The notes under the pieces: generated by a model | Seen by the model: only the letters and a program-made list of their open reading frames with translations | Databases searched by the model: none | Told to the model about the DNA's origin: nothing | Program-made: the position numbers and the translations under genes | From: an uncultured Prevotella sp. | GTDB lineage: Bacteria > Bacteroidota > Bacteroidia > Bacteroidales > Bacteroidaceae | DNA: 32,115 bases | Direction: 5' to 3' | Assembly: GCA_905235905.1 (NCBI GenBank) | Contig: CAJONO010000167.1 | Location: forward strand, 1 to 32,115 | Part shown: positions 10,563-19,000 of the stretch, piece by piece | Numbering within the stretch: position 1 is the first letter of the stretch | Layout of the letters: each line of letters opens with the position of its first letter

Positions 10563-11579
10563 ATGCAGGATTTGCGTCGGATCATCGAACAAGCTCGTGG
10601 TCATGTGGCAGCTACAGCCAATTATGAACAGACCATGATGTATTGGCATATTGGCGAGCGTATCAATCGCGACGTACTTGGAAATAAACGGGCTGAGTAC
10701 GGAATGAAAATTGTGTCGCAGGTTGCGACACAATTACAGTATGAGTATGGTAAGAAGGGGTTTGAGCCTCGGAATATCAGACGAATGATGCAATTTGCGA
10801 CTCTGTTCCCAGAAGAGCAAATTGTCGCGCAACTGGCGCGAAAATTGTTCTGGTCTCATTTTATAGAGGTACTTCCATTAAAAGACTCCCTTCAAAGAGA
10901 TTTTTATATTACAATGGCTGCATCTGGAAGATGGGGGCGCGACAGGCTTCGCAAAGAAATAGACGGTATGCTTTTTGAACGCACGGCTATTAGTGGCAAG
11001 CCTGATGAGTTCATTAAGAAAGAGCTTGCCTCATTACGTGATGACGATGTAATGTCGCCAGATTTGGTATTCAAAAGTCCGTATTTTCTTGAATTTGCAG
11101 GACTGAAAGGCATGTATAGTGAAAAAACTCTGGAGGACTGTCTGGTGGCACACTTGGAGCAGTTCATTATAGAACTGGGTAACGGATTCAGTTTCGTGGC
11201 GCGACAGAAGCGGATGATTATCGACGGTGAAGACTTCAAACTTGACCTCCTATTCTATCATCGCCGCTTGCACCGTCTGATTGCAATTGACCTGAAACTG
11301 GGGCGTTTTAAGGCTGAGTACAAGGGGCAGATGGAACTCTATCTGCGTTGGTTGGAGCAGAACGAAGTGGAACCTGGCGAAGAATCACCATTGGGATTGC
11401 TCCTTTGTACAGAGGGCAGCGAGGAACAGATAGAGCTGCTGCAACTCGACAAGGCTGGTATTAAGGTTGCTCAATATATGACAGAGTTACCTCCTCGTGA
11501 GGTGCTGCAACACCAAATCCAAAAGTCTTTAGCAGCGGCAAAAGCACGATTGGCTAATTATGTAGAGGATGATATTTAA
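10563..11579 (+). CDS. DUF1016 / YhcG-type PDDEXK nuclease family protein
   Basis: This 338-residue protein has the two-part DUF1016 layout. The N-terminal helical domain (residues about 1-135) includes YWHIGERIN, LARKLFWSHFIEVLPL and FYITMAASGRWGRDRL. The C-terminal PDDEXK-like nuclease domain (about 165-320) includes LGNGFSFVARQKRM, FKLDLLFYHRRLHRLIAIDLKLG and YKGQMELYLRWLE. The D of LDLLF and the D-x-K of IDLKLG (E-x-K in many relatives) fit the catalytic core. Members are accessory genes often found with type I restriction systems. The start is TTG 10560 or ATG 10563. The frame is open upstream to 10515, and ATG 10507 gives MGELI then TAA, so a one-base loss in the ATTTAAG run may have removed a longer N-terminus. 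Base composition is AT-richer than the flanking genes, suggesting transfer. Confidence 0.88.
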   Translation: MQDLRRIIEQARGHVAATANYEQTMMYWHIGERINRDVLGNKRAEYGMKIVSQVATQLQYEYGKKGFEPRNIRRMMQFATLFPEEQIVAQLARKLFWSHFIEVLPLKDSLQRDFYITMAASGRWGRDRLRKEIDGMLFERTAISGKPDEFIKKELASLRDDDVMSPDLVFKSPYFLEFAGLKGMYSEKTLEDCLVAHLEQFIIELGNGFSFVARQKRMIIDGEDFKLDLLFYHRRLHRLIAIDLKLGRFKAEYKGQMELYLRWLEQNEVEPGEESPLGLLLCTEGSEEQIELLQLDKAGIKVAQYMTELPPREVLQHQIQKSLAAAKARLANYVEDDI

Positions 11580-11602
11580 AGGTAACAGGTAAACCTTTTG
11601 CC

Positions 11603-11720
11603 ATGAAATACATCATGAATTTTGGACGTGATTTTACGTTCGTTGGCAATCAGTATCTGAGAATCCGATGGGCGTAGCCACATATAAGACTGCCGAAGAT
11701 GTCAGGAAAGTATCAGTGAC
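11603..11720 (+). pseudogene. Collapsed remnant of a second DUF1016 gene
   Basis: ATG 11603 encodes MKYIMNFGRDFTFVGNQYLRI, matching the start of the DUF1016 nuclease domain (compare GNGFSFVARQKRMII in the intact upstream gene), and stops soon after. Overlapping in another frame, ENPMGVATYKTAEDVRKV (from about 11660) resembles the C-terminal end of other DUF1016 proteins, commonly (P)(L/I)GVATYKT. The roughly 100 codons that should lie between them are absent, so this is a deletion relic plus a frameshift. It begins 23 bp after the intact DUF1016 stop. The apparent ORF 11668-12153 runs on antisense to the esterase and is not a gene. Confidence 0.6.
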
Positions 11721-11757
11721 ACGTCCTCTTCCTGTCGGTAGGTATGCTCTTATGGGA

Positions 11758-12570
11758 TTAGAAACTGGCGAGCCAGGCTTTCAGTTCGTGGAGCATTTCG
11801 AGGTGATAGTCGAACGAGGCGCGGTAGCCCCAGCCATGACCGCCGGTGGGATAGATGTGGAGCGAGGCTGGCACGTCGTGGCGATAGCACTCTACGTAGT
11901 AGTTGGCACCGTTCATGGGCAGCACGGCGTGGTCGTCGTCGCTCAGGGCGATGAAGGCACGAGGCGTTACGCGGGACACCTGCTGGTCGCTGCTGAACTG
12001 CTGGATGGCTTTCTTCGAGGGCTTCTCGCCGAGGAAGTTGACCATCGAGCCGCGATGGGTGAAGCTGGGATCCATCGTGATGACGGGGTAGAACAGAATC
12101 TGGAAGTTGGGCTTCGCGTCGTCCTTGGCTTGCGTGGCCACTGTCGATGCTAAATGGCCGCCGGCCGACGAGCCCATGATGCCCACCTGGTTGGGGTCAA
12201 CATGCCAGGCCGCGGCATTGCGCCGCACCACGCGGATGGCCTCTTCGGCATCGCTCACGGGCACTTTGTGGTTGCCGTGGGGCATGCGATATTTCAGTAC
12301 TACGACGGCTATGCCCTGCTGGTTGAAGAAAGGTGCCCAGTCGGTGCCCTCGTGCTGCATGGCCAGATGGCTGTAGCCACCGCCCGGACAGATGACCACT
12401 GCCCGTCCCGTGGCCCTGTTTTCTTTGGGCAGAAACACGGTGAGCTCGGCCTTGTCGGCGGCATCGCTGCTCTTTACTGCCGGTTGTTCTGGCCACAGGT
12501 CGATGGTTTTCTGGGCGGAAATGATTACGGTACTCATAGTCGTCATTAGGAAGATAAGAAAGCGTTTCAT
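11758..12570 (-). CDS. Secreted alpha/beta-hydrolase esterase (carbohydrate esterase-like)
   Basis: This 270-residue protein has a cleavable signal peptide (MKRFLIFLMTTMSTVIISAQ) and an alpha/beta-hydrolase fold. The oxyanion-hole region is VICPGGGYSHLA. The nucleophile serine is in GSSAGGH, the acid is probably in ALSDDDHAV, and the histidine is in TGGHGWGYR. The set matches Bacteroidetes esterases that remove acetyl or feruloyl groups from plant polysaccharides (acetyl xylan esterase / BD-FAE type), and KTIDLWPEQP is typical of their mature start. It stands alone on the minus strand, divergent from the Nudix gene. Exact substrate cannot be read from the sequence. It could support the upstream galactosidase operon, but about 4.8 kb of unrelated genes lie between. 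Confidence 0.88.
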   Translation of the reverse strand: MKRFLIFLMTTMSTVIISAQKTIDLWPEQPAVKSSDAADKAELTVFLPKENRATGRAVVICPGGGYSHLAMQHEGTDWAPFFNQQGIAVVVLKYRMPHGNHKVPVSDAEEAIRVVRRNAAAWHVDPNQVGIMGSSAGGHLASTVATQAKDDAKPNFQILFYPVITMDPSFTHRGSMVNFLGEKPSKKAIQQFSSDQQVSRVTPRAFIALSDDDHAVLPMNGANYYVECYRHDVPASLHIYPTGGHGWGYRASFDYHLEMLHELKAWLASF

Positions 12571-12594
12571 AACGGTAGTTGTTTTTTATGGGTG

Positions 12595-12602
12595 CAAAGA
12601 TA
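12595..12602 (-). promoter_or_regulatory. Candidate -7 promoter element for the esterase
   Basis: The minus strand reads TATCTTTG (TAnnTTTG), 24 bp upstream of the esterase ATG. No clear -33 TTTG lies at the expected distance. It faces away from the Nudix promoter at 12644-12675 in a short divergent intergenic region. Confidence 0.5.
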
Positions 12603-12643
12603 ATCAAAATAATCGAGAATCTACTCATTATTGTGAACTATAA

Positions 12644-12675
12644 TTTGGGTAATTGCGGTAAAATGGTTATCTTTG
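12644..12675 (+). promoter_or_regulatory. Bacteroidetes-type promoter of the Nudix gene
   Basis: TTTG (12644-12647) and TATCTTTG (12668-12675) are separated by 20 bp, matching the Bacteroidetes primary-sigma consensus TTTG-N19-21-TAnnTTTG. Predicted transcript start is near 12682, giving a leader of about 30 nt before ATG 12711. This is the best-formed promoter in the window. Confidence 0.7.
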
Positions 12676-12710
12676 CAGTGACAATTACCCTATACGACAA
12701 GAAAAATACG

Positions 12711-13247
12711 ATGCACCCATTAGACAAATTCCTGTATTGCCCCGCATGCGGCAGTCGCCGTTTTGTGGTGAACAACGTGAAGAGCAAGCATTGTGAGGAT
12801 TGCGGTTTCACCTATTATGCCAACCCTTCGAGTGCCACGGCGGCCTTTATCGTGCGCCCCGACGGCTGTCTCTTGGTGGCGCGACGGGCGCAGGAGCCGG
12901 CAAAGGGTACGCTCGACTTGGTGGGCGGCTTTGTGGATATGGACGAGGACATGGAGCAGGGCATGCTGCGCGAGATACGAGAAGAGACGGGCCTCTGCCT
13001 CGCCACTCCCCAGTATCTTTTCACCATTCCCAATCTCTATGAGTATTCGGGCATGACTATCCACACGCTCGATGCCTTCTTCTTGTGCCAGGTGGAACAG
13101 GATGCCGAGCCACATGCTGCCGACGATGCCGCCGAGCTGCTTTGGATTCCACGCGAGGAATTAGACCCATCACAGTTTGGGCTGTGGAGCATCAGACAGG
13201 CGGTGGAACGGTTTCAGCGTGACCTACTATTGAAAACGGTGAAATAG
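12711..13247 (+). CDS. Zinc-ribbon Nudix hydrolase
   Basis: This 178-residue cytosolic protein joins a four-cysteine zinc ribbon to a Nudix pyrophosphohydrolase domain. The ribbon is CPACGSRRF then CEDCGFTYY (residues about 10-40). The Nudix box is perfect: GX5EX7REUXEEXGU as GFVDMDEDMEQGMLREIREE then TGL. This architecture resembles NudC-like NADH pyrophosphatases, but the protein is shorter and lacks the N-terminal NudC domain, so NAD(H)-type or other nucleoside-diphosphate substrates are possible. ATG 12711 (MHPLDKFLYCPACG) is chosen over the track's 12579 start because the promoter lies between them. The gene ends 12 bp from the convergent rnhB stop. Confidence 0.9.
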   Translation: MHPLDKFLYCPACGSRRFVVNNVKSKHCEDCGFTYYANPSSATAAFIVRPDGCLLVARRAQEPAKGTLDLVGGFVDMDEDMEQGMLREIREETGLCLATPQYLFTIPNLYEYSGMTIHTLDAFFLCQVEQDAEPHAADDAAELLWIPREELDPSQFGLWSIRQAVERFQRDLLLKTVK

Positions 13248-13259
13248 CCGTACGGATGC

Positions 13260-13868
13260 TTAGAACTCGAACGGCAACGACAGCTGGCCGTCGCCCAGCA
13301 GATTGTAGCTGCGGCGGTGATAGGGGGTGATGCCGTGCTGGCGGATGGCCTCGCGATGGCGTGGGGTGGGGTAGCCCTTGTTAGAGGCCCAGTCGTACTG
13401 CGGATATTCCTCGGCCAAGCGCAGCATGTAGTCGTCGCGATAGGTCTTGGCGAGTATCGATGCCGCCGCAATGGCCAGATACTTGCCGTCGCCCTTCACG
13501 ATGCAAGTGTGGGGCAAAGACTGGTAGGGACGGAAGCGGTTGCCGTCGACGATGACTGCCTGCGGGCGCACCTGTAGCTGGTCGAGGGCGCGGTGCATGG
13601 CGAGGAACGAGGCGTTGAGAATGTTGATCTCGTCGATTTCCGAGGGTTCGACCACGCCCACAGCCCATGCTATGGCATCGTGCTCTATCTCGGTGCGCAG
13701 CTGATAGCGGCGGTGCTCGGTGAGTTGCTTCGAGTCGTTGAGCAGTGGGTTTTGGTAGTCATCTGGCAGAATGACGGCAGCGGCATAGACGGCCCCGGCC
13801 AAGCAGCCACGCCCGGCCTCGTCGCATCCGGCCTCGACGAGACCTTTGTAATAATGGCTTTCTAACAT
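13260..13868 (-). CDS. rnhB: Ribonuclease HII
   Basis: RNase HII cuts the RNA strand of RNA-DNA hybrids and removes single ribonucleotides misincorporated in DNA. The acidic active site is visible: the D and E of [10 protein letters not shown] of IVDGNRF, and D of [13 protein letters not shown]. The family signature [14 protein letters not shown] is present. From ATG 13868 the protein is 202 residues ([14 protein letters not shown]), the usual family start. The track's longer form starts at TTG 13895 and adds [10 protein letters not shown] strong AAGGAGG sits 8 nt upstream of that TTG, which argues for the longer form, so the start is uncertain. Upstream lies the second AATT array. It is convergent with the Nudix gene. 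Confidence 0.95.
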   Translation of the reverse strand: MLESHYYKGLVEAGCDEAGRGCLAGAVYAAAVILPDDYQNPLLNDSKQLTEHRRYQLRTEIEHDAIAWAVGVVEPSEIDEINILNASFLAMHRALDQLQVRPQAVIVDGNRFRPYQSLPHTCIVKGDGKYLAIAAASILAKTYRDDYMLRLAEEYPQYDWASNKGYPTPRHREAIRQHGITPYHRRSYNLLGDGQLSLPFEF

Positions 13869-13912
13869 GGTTTCTACGTGAGTTTTTTGTGACAACTCCT
13901 GAACCTCCTTGC

Positions 13913-14052
13913 AATTCGTGCTGAATTGGCTCGTAGTTCATGCTGAATTACAGCGTAATTAATACTGAATTATGGCATAATTAATACTGAATTATGGGGG
14001 CTGAATTATGGGGGTAATTCATACTGGATTGTGAGGCAATCGATGCTGAATT
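13913..14052. repeat. AATT array phased at 11 bp (22-bp unit), locus B
   Basis: AATT (one AGTT) occurs at 13913, 13924, 13935, 13946, 13957, 13968, 13979 and 13990, every 11 bp. After a short slip (14004, 14016), the 11-bp phase resumes with AATT-like sites at 14027, 14038 and 14049. Units read like GTAATTAATACTGAATTATGGC, related to locus A at 7085-7165. It lies between the rnhB start and the end of the SusCD/FAS1 operon. Units are continuous with no unique spacers, so this is not a CRISPR array. Confidence 0.85.
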
Positions 14053-14065
14053 GCGAGGTAAAAGG

Positions 14066-14096
14066 ACAGGGGCGTGAAGAAAAATCACGCCCCTGT
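14066..14096 (-). terminator. Intrinsic terminator of the SusCD/FAS1 operon
   Basis: A perfect 12-bp GC-rich stem (ACAGGGGCGTGA with TCACGCCCCTGT) and a 7-nt A-rich loop lie 26 bp past the last SusD stop. On the minus strand it is followed by CCTTTTA, a short U-run. Strength and position fit a Rho-independent terminator. Confidence 0.8.
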
Positions 14097-14122
14097 GCTG
14101 TTTCAGAAGAATAGAGGGCGGC

Positions 14123-15982
14123 TTACTCGCCTATGAAGCCTATCTTTCCGTTCCACTTCATGTACCAGTTGCGCTGGTCGGTGAGCGAAGTGGTGATTTC
14201 GGCATTCTTGCCCAAGCCCTTGCGGGCACCTACGATTTTCTGCATGGTGGCACCGGGGTTCTGCTGGCGCAGGGCATAGCGCATGATGTCGTAGAAGCGC
14301 ATGCCCTCGAAGGCAAACTCCAGGGCCGACTCGTTCAGCAGGAGGCTGTCGACAAACACCTTGTGCTCTTCAATGAGCTGTGCGCGCTTGGTATCGTCGG
14401 TCTCTACCGTGTCGTTAGGCATGACGTAGTATTCGTTCATGGGCGTATAGCCGCAGCCACGGCTGTGGATGCCCAGCATGTTGTGGGTCGCCGTCAGGTT
14501 GTCTACGATGTCGTCGGCAGTCACGATGCCATAGCGCGTGTCGGGGAAGTCGAACTGTGCCAGGAACAGCGAGTCGGCAAGCGTCGTGGTGTTGCCCAGC
14601 GTGTCGCGATAGTGATAGTAGGGCATGACCTCGTTGTTGATGAGCTTGGTGGTAAGACCCTCGGAGAGAATCTTGAATGCCATGTGCGGATAGCCTGCCA
14701 TGTTGAGGGCTTCGGCCATGTGCATGTAGACCATCATGCGACGCCAGATGTGGACGTTGCGCGAGCTGAACTTGTCGATGTCCTGGTCCTTGTAGCGCTC
14801 GTTTGTAATGTGGTCTACGCGGTCGCGCTCACTATAATAGTAAGCCAGGCGCAGGTCGCCAGAGCGGTTCTGGTCGAGGCCTGCCGGAGCGTAGATGACG
14901 CTCTGCCCGTTGGCAGAGAGGCAGCAGTTCACCTGTGATGCCGAGATTTCGAACAGTCGTGCTGAAGGTGTGGCCGACACCTTGTAGTCGTTCTCTTCAC
15001 GCGAAACGAAGATGTTGCGCAGCTCGCTGTAGTTGCCCTCGGCACGGATAGAGTCGCCGGGAATCATGGTGATGAGTTCGCCGTTTGCCGTCTTGCTTTC
15101 GGTCGTACCGAAGAAACTGCCGGAAATCATGCCCGTGGTCGACAACCAGGTCGACGAGCCGGGGGTCCACATGTAATAGGTTACTCCCGTGGGGTAGGCC
15201 GAGTTCTCGCCGTTGCGCTCGCTGATGTACTTATAGTAGTTGAGCGCAGCCTGCTTGTAGTCTTCCTTGTTCTTGGTGACGCAAGCCCGCCACAGATAGA
15301 GTTCGCCGCGCATGATGCTCAGCGGGAACCAGAACAGTGCCGACTCGGTGTTGCGGATGGTACGGTAGCCGGGGAACTCGACATTGTAGCGTTCGGGCAG
15401 TGCCGACAGGTCGTTGATGAAGTAGTCGCAGACGGTCTGCAGGTCGGCCTGTGTGCCCTTCTCGGCAGCCTCGGCGGCCTCCTTCGTGAGCAACGGCTCG
15501 GTGAAGAACGGCACACGGCCGTAGTTCAGTGCCAACTGCAGGTAGGTCCAGGCGCGGATGGCCTTCACGGCGCAATACTCTTTCATGAAGATGTCCTCGT
15601 TGCGGTTGCTCTTCAGCGAGGTATCGGCATGGGCAATAAAGTAGTTACAGTTGTTGATGACGGCATAGTAGTCGCTCGGCGTGTTATACTTGTTGTCGTC
15701 GCTCACGCTGAAGTTGGCCAGCTCGCGCAGGTCGTTGCTGGCAACCGAGGTGAGGTCGACCAGGTCGCCGCGCACCTCGCCAAGAAGGATGGTGCGGTCG
15801 GCAAGGACCTGAAGCTTGTTGAGTATGCCGGTAACGCTGTAGATGGTGTCAACGGCATTGTTCAGGTGCTCCTTGTCGGCATAGAGCACGTCGTCGGACT
15901 CCTGCTTGAAGAAGTCTTCGCAGGAGGTCGTGAAAATTAAAACATTAAAAAATGAAAATATTAAAATAGTCAAACGTCTCAT
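14123..15982 (-). CDS. SusD/RagB-family nutrient-binding surface lipoprotein (second pair)
   Basis: This 619-residue lipoprotein is the last gene of the seven-gene operon. SusD proteins cap a SusC outer-membrane channel and hand over glycans or peptides. The lipobox is FTTSC with acidic residues after the cysteine (CEDFFKQESDD), consistent with surface export. SusD-like features include DRTILLGEVRGDLVDL, YYAVINNCNYFIAHAD, the TPR-like region AVKAIRAWTYLQLALNYGRV, and the C-terminal LEFAFEGMRFYDIMRYALR. Most of the signal-peptide hydrophobic core (ILIFSFFNVLIFT) is encoded by A/T-only repeat-like DNA that continues from the upstream spacer. The gap to the partner SusC is 49 bp. The ligand is unknown. 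Confidence 0.93.
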   Translation of the reverse strand: MRRLTILIFSFFNVLIFTTSCEDFFKQESDDVLYADKEHLNNAVDTIYSVTGILNKLQVLADRTILLGEVRGDLVDLTSVASNDLRELANFSVSDDNKYNTPSDYYAVINNCNYFIAHADTSLKSNRNEDIFMKEYCAVKAIRAWTYLQLALNYGRVPFFTEPLLTKEAAEAAEKGTQADLQTVCDYFINDLSALPERYNVEFPGYRTIRNTESALFWFPLSIMRGELYLWRACVTKNKEDYKQAALNYYKYISERNGENSAYPTGVTYYMWTPGSSTWLSTTGMISGSFFGTTESKTANGELITMIPGDSIRAEGNYSELRNIFVSREENDYKVSATPSARLFEISASQVNCCLSANGQSVIYAPAGLDQNRSGDLRLAYYYSERDRVDHITNERYKDQDIDKFSSRNVHIWRRMMVYMHMAEALNMAGYPHMAFKILSEGLTTKLINNEVMPYYHYRDTLGNTTTLADSLFLAQFDFPDTRYGIVTADDIVDNLTATHNMLGIHSRGCGYTPMNEYYVMPNDTVETDDTKRAQLIEEHKVFVDSLLLNESALEFAFEGMRFYDIMRYALRQQNPGATMQKIVGARKGLGKNAEITTSLTDQRNWYMKWNGKIGFIGE

Positions 15983-16031
15983 AATGGTAATTCTTTTTAA
16001 TTTTTGAATTTTTCAATCTTTCAATTTTCGC
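15983..16031 (-). repeat. A/T-rich TTCAATTT-type spacer between SusC and SusD
   Basis: The spacer is made of repeated TTTTTAATTTTTGAATTTTT and TTCAATCTTTCAATTTTC stretches. On the mRNA strand it is A-rich and unstructured. Similar spacers occur at 23469-23514 and 25261-25304. Confidence 0.55.
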
Positions 16032-19000
16032 TTACAGGTTAATCTTCACACCGGCCACGATGCTGCGGCTCTGGCCCAGACGTCCCAGGTCGATGCCCTG
16101 GCCGATGACGCTCGAGGTCATGGTGAACTCAGGATCGGTGCCCAGATACTTGGTGAAGGTGAGCAGGTTGTTGCCCTGTACCCAGAACTGCAGACCCTGA
16201 ATGTATTCCGATTTCAGCGGAAGGTCGTAGGACAGTGTGACGGTCTTCAGGCGCAGATAGCTGCCATCCTCAATCCAGCGGTCGCTGAAGCGCGAGTTGC
16301 CCATGGGGTCTTGGAACGTGATGCGCGGAATGTCGGTCGTCTGTCCTTCTACCTGCCAGCGGCGCACCAGTGCGGTGCTCTGGTTCATGAAGCGCGAACC
16401 TCCCTCAAGCTGGGCGCGCATGTAGTTGTAGACATCGTTGCCCAAGGAGTAGTTGAAGCACACGTCGAGACGCAGGTTCTTCCATGCAAGGGTGGTGAAG
16501 ATGTTGCCATAGAGGTCGGGGTTCGGATCGCCAATGATGGTGCGGTCGGCATCGGTTATCTGGCCGTCGTTGTTCAGGTCGGCAAAGTGCATGTCGCCAG
16601 CCTCGAAATAGTGACGGTCGATGCCGTTGTCGTCGAGGAAGTAGAGGCCCTTCGGATCGGTAGTGCCGGCAGCCATGGCTTCCTCGGTCGACTTGAACAC
16701 GCCGAGGGCCTTGTAGCCGTAGAAGGCATTGGCCACACCGCCCACCTGTGTGCGGATGGTGGCACCATAGAGCTCGTTGTCGAGATAGTTAGCGGCGTCG
16801 GGCAGCTCGGTAATCTTGTTCTTGTAGTGGCCCATGCTTCCGCCCACCTGCCACTGGAAGTCTTTCAGGGCAAGCAGCTTCAGGTTGAGGCTTACGTCGA
16901 AGCCCTTGTTTTCGAGCTTGCCGCCGTTCGACCAGTTCTTCTCCAGACCACTGAGGAAGCCCAGCGTCTGCATGGCCAGCAGGTTGTTGGTCTTCGAACT
17001 GAAGGCGTTGAAGCCCAGGCTCACGCGGTTGTTAAGCAGGCTGGTCTCTAAGCCCACGTTCATGCGCTTGGTGGTCTCCCACTGTATGTTCGTGTTGCCA
17101 ATGCCCTCGAAGGCAATGCCCGAGATGGCATGGAGGAACTGCGAGGCACGGAAGTAGGAGCGCGAGGCGTAGTAGTCGATGTCGTCGTTGCCGCTGACAT
17201 CGTAGCCGGCCGAGAGGCGCAGGTAGCTGACGGGCTTCACGGCGGCCATCCACGGCTCGTTGCTGATGACCCATGATGCCTGCACACCGGGGAACACGGC
17301 CCATGGCGCGTTGAACATTCTCAGGCCGTCGGCATCGGTGCCGAAGCGCGACGAACCGTCGAGCGTGAGGTTGGCCTGCAGGTAGTAGCGGCTCTTGAAG
17401 TTGTATTCGGCTTGCAGATACCACGACATAGAGTTCCAGTTCTCGTTGATGCCTACCACGTCCTTGTCCTTCAGCGAACCGCTCATGAACGGTGTCTTGT
17501 CGCTACCGGTGTTGTAGCCCACCTGCGAAGCGGTGGTGAAGCTCTCCCAGTTGATGCGGGCACCAAGGAAGGCATGCAGGAAGTGGGCACCGAAGCGGTC
17601 GTGGAAGTCTACGCGGGTGTCGCTCATCACAGAGTTCTGCTTCGATGCGAGCGAGCGTACCTCATTCTCGCGATAGCCGCCGAGCGAGGTGACGTAGTAT
17701 TGAGGCGTACCGTTGATGGGGATGTAGTACTTCTCGTTGGTGTTCACTAAGTTGTAGCTGAAGTGCTCGCTGATGAAGAGGTTGGGCGAGAACGAATACT
17801 TCGGGGTGATGGTCAGGTTGAGCATCGAGTTCTCGAAGCGGTTCTTGTTGGCTGCCTCGGCATACTCGTTGATGGCGGCGGGGTTGCCTAACTGCCAGTT
17901 GTAGCTGCTGTAGTTGGCCAAGGCCTCGCTCAGATAGGACTCCTCGTCGATGTCGAAGTGTACGTCGGAGAAGCGGCCCTTGCCCGTTTCGTCGTGACCA
18001 TAGCTGTAGGGGCTCATGAAGGGGCTCTTCACGTAGGCCAGGAAGGCCGGCGATGTGGGCGTTCCCTCGTCATAGCTCTCAGGAGCACCGTCGTCGCGAA
18101 TGTTTCGCGTCTGGTTGGCAAACGAGGCGTCGAAGCGCACGTCGAGGTTGCGGGAGAGCGAGATGTCGGTGTTGAAGCGCACGTTCAGACGGTCCATGTC
18201 GTTATACTTCAACGGGCTCTTTGCCGTCATGTAGCCCACCGAGAGGTTGTAGTTGGCCACATCGTCACCACCCTCGACGTTGATACCATAGTTCTGCGTC
18301 ATGGCCGTGCGGTAGACCTGCTCCTTCCAGTCGGTGTTCTGATGATACTGGTCATAATAATAATAGGTGGGATCCTCGGTGAGGAACTTGAACTTGCGAA
18401 TCGTGGTGTTGGTGGTCTTCAGCATCTCAGAAGCATAGCTGCGATACTGGGCGGCATCCATCACCGACAGGTACTTCGGTTCTGTCACCACGCCAGCCGA
18501 GATGTTGGCCGTGATGCGGGTGGCCATCGACTTGTTGCGGCGCGTCTGTATGAGAATCACGCCATTGGCACCCTTGGCACCATAGAGGGCGGTACCGTTG
18601 CGCACCACCGTCACCTTCTCAATGTCGGAGGGGTTCAGGTTGGTGAGAATGTCGTTGTAGAAACCGTCGTGCAGCAGGGTGCGGCCATACTGCTGGTCGA
18701 TGATGACATCGTCGATGACAATCAACGGCTGGGCGTTGACGTTCAGCGAGTTCAGACCCTGCATGAACATGACGCTGCCCACGCCCGGCGTACCGTTGCG
18801 CGAGATGGTGCGCACCTGGCCTCCCATTTGCTTCTGCACCTCGTCCTTGATGTTGATGGCACTGGTGTACTTGAAGTTGGTGGCCGAGACATCGCCGCGG
18901 TTGTTGGTTTGCTGGTCGTACTCGGCATTGAACGTCTTGGAATAGAGGCGGGCCTCATGCTGATTGACGGCATTGACAAGACCGATGCGCACGGGGTTGT

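Noticed and set aside
11668-12153. 161-codon ORF starting MGVATYKTAEDV
   Set aside because: Only the first 18 or so codons look like a DUF1016 relic; the rest is antisense to the esterase.
12579-12710. 44-residue N-terminal extension of the Nudix protein
   Set aside because: It spans the divergent promoter region, including a good TTTG/TAnnTTTG promoter, and the zinc ribbon starts just after ATG 12711.
13913-14052. CRISPR array
   Set aside because: The repeats are contiguous 22-bp units without unique spacers, and no cas genes are near.
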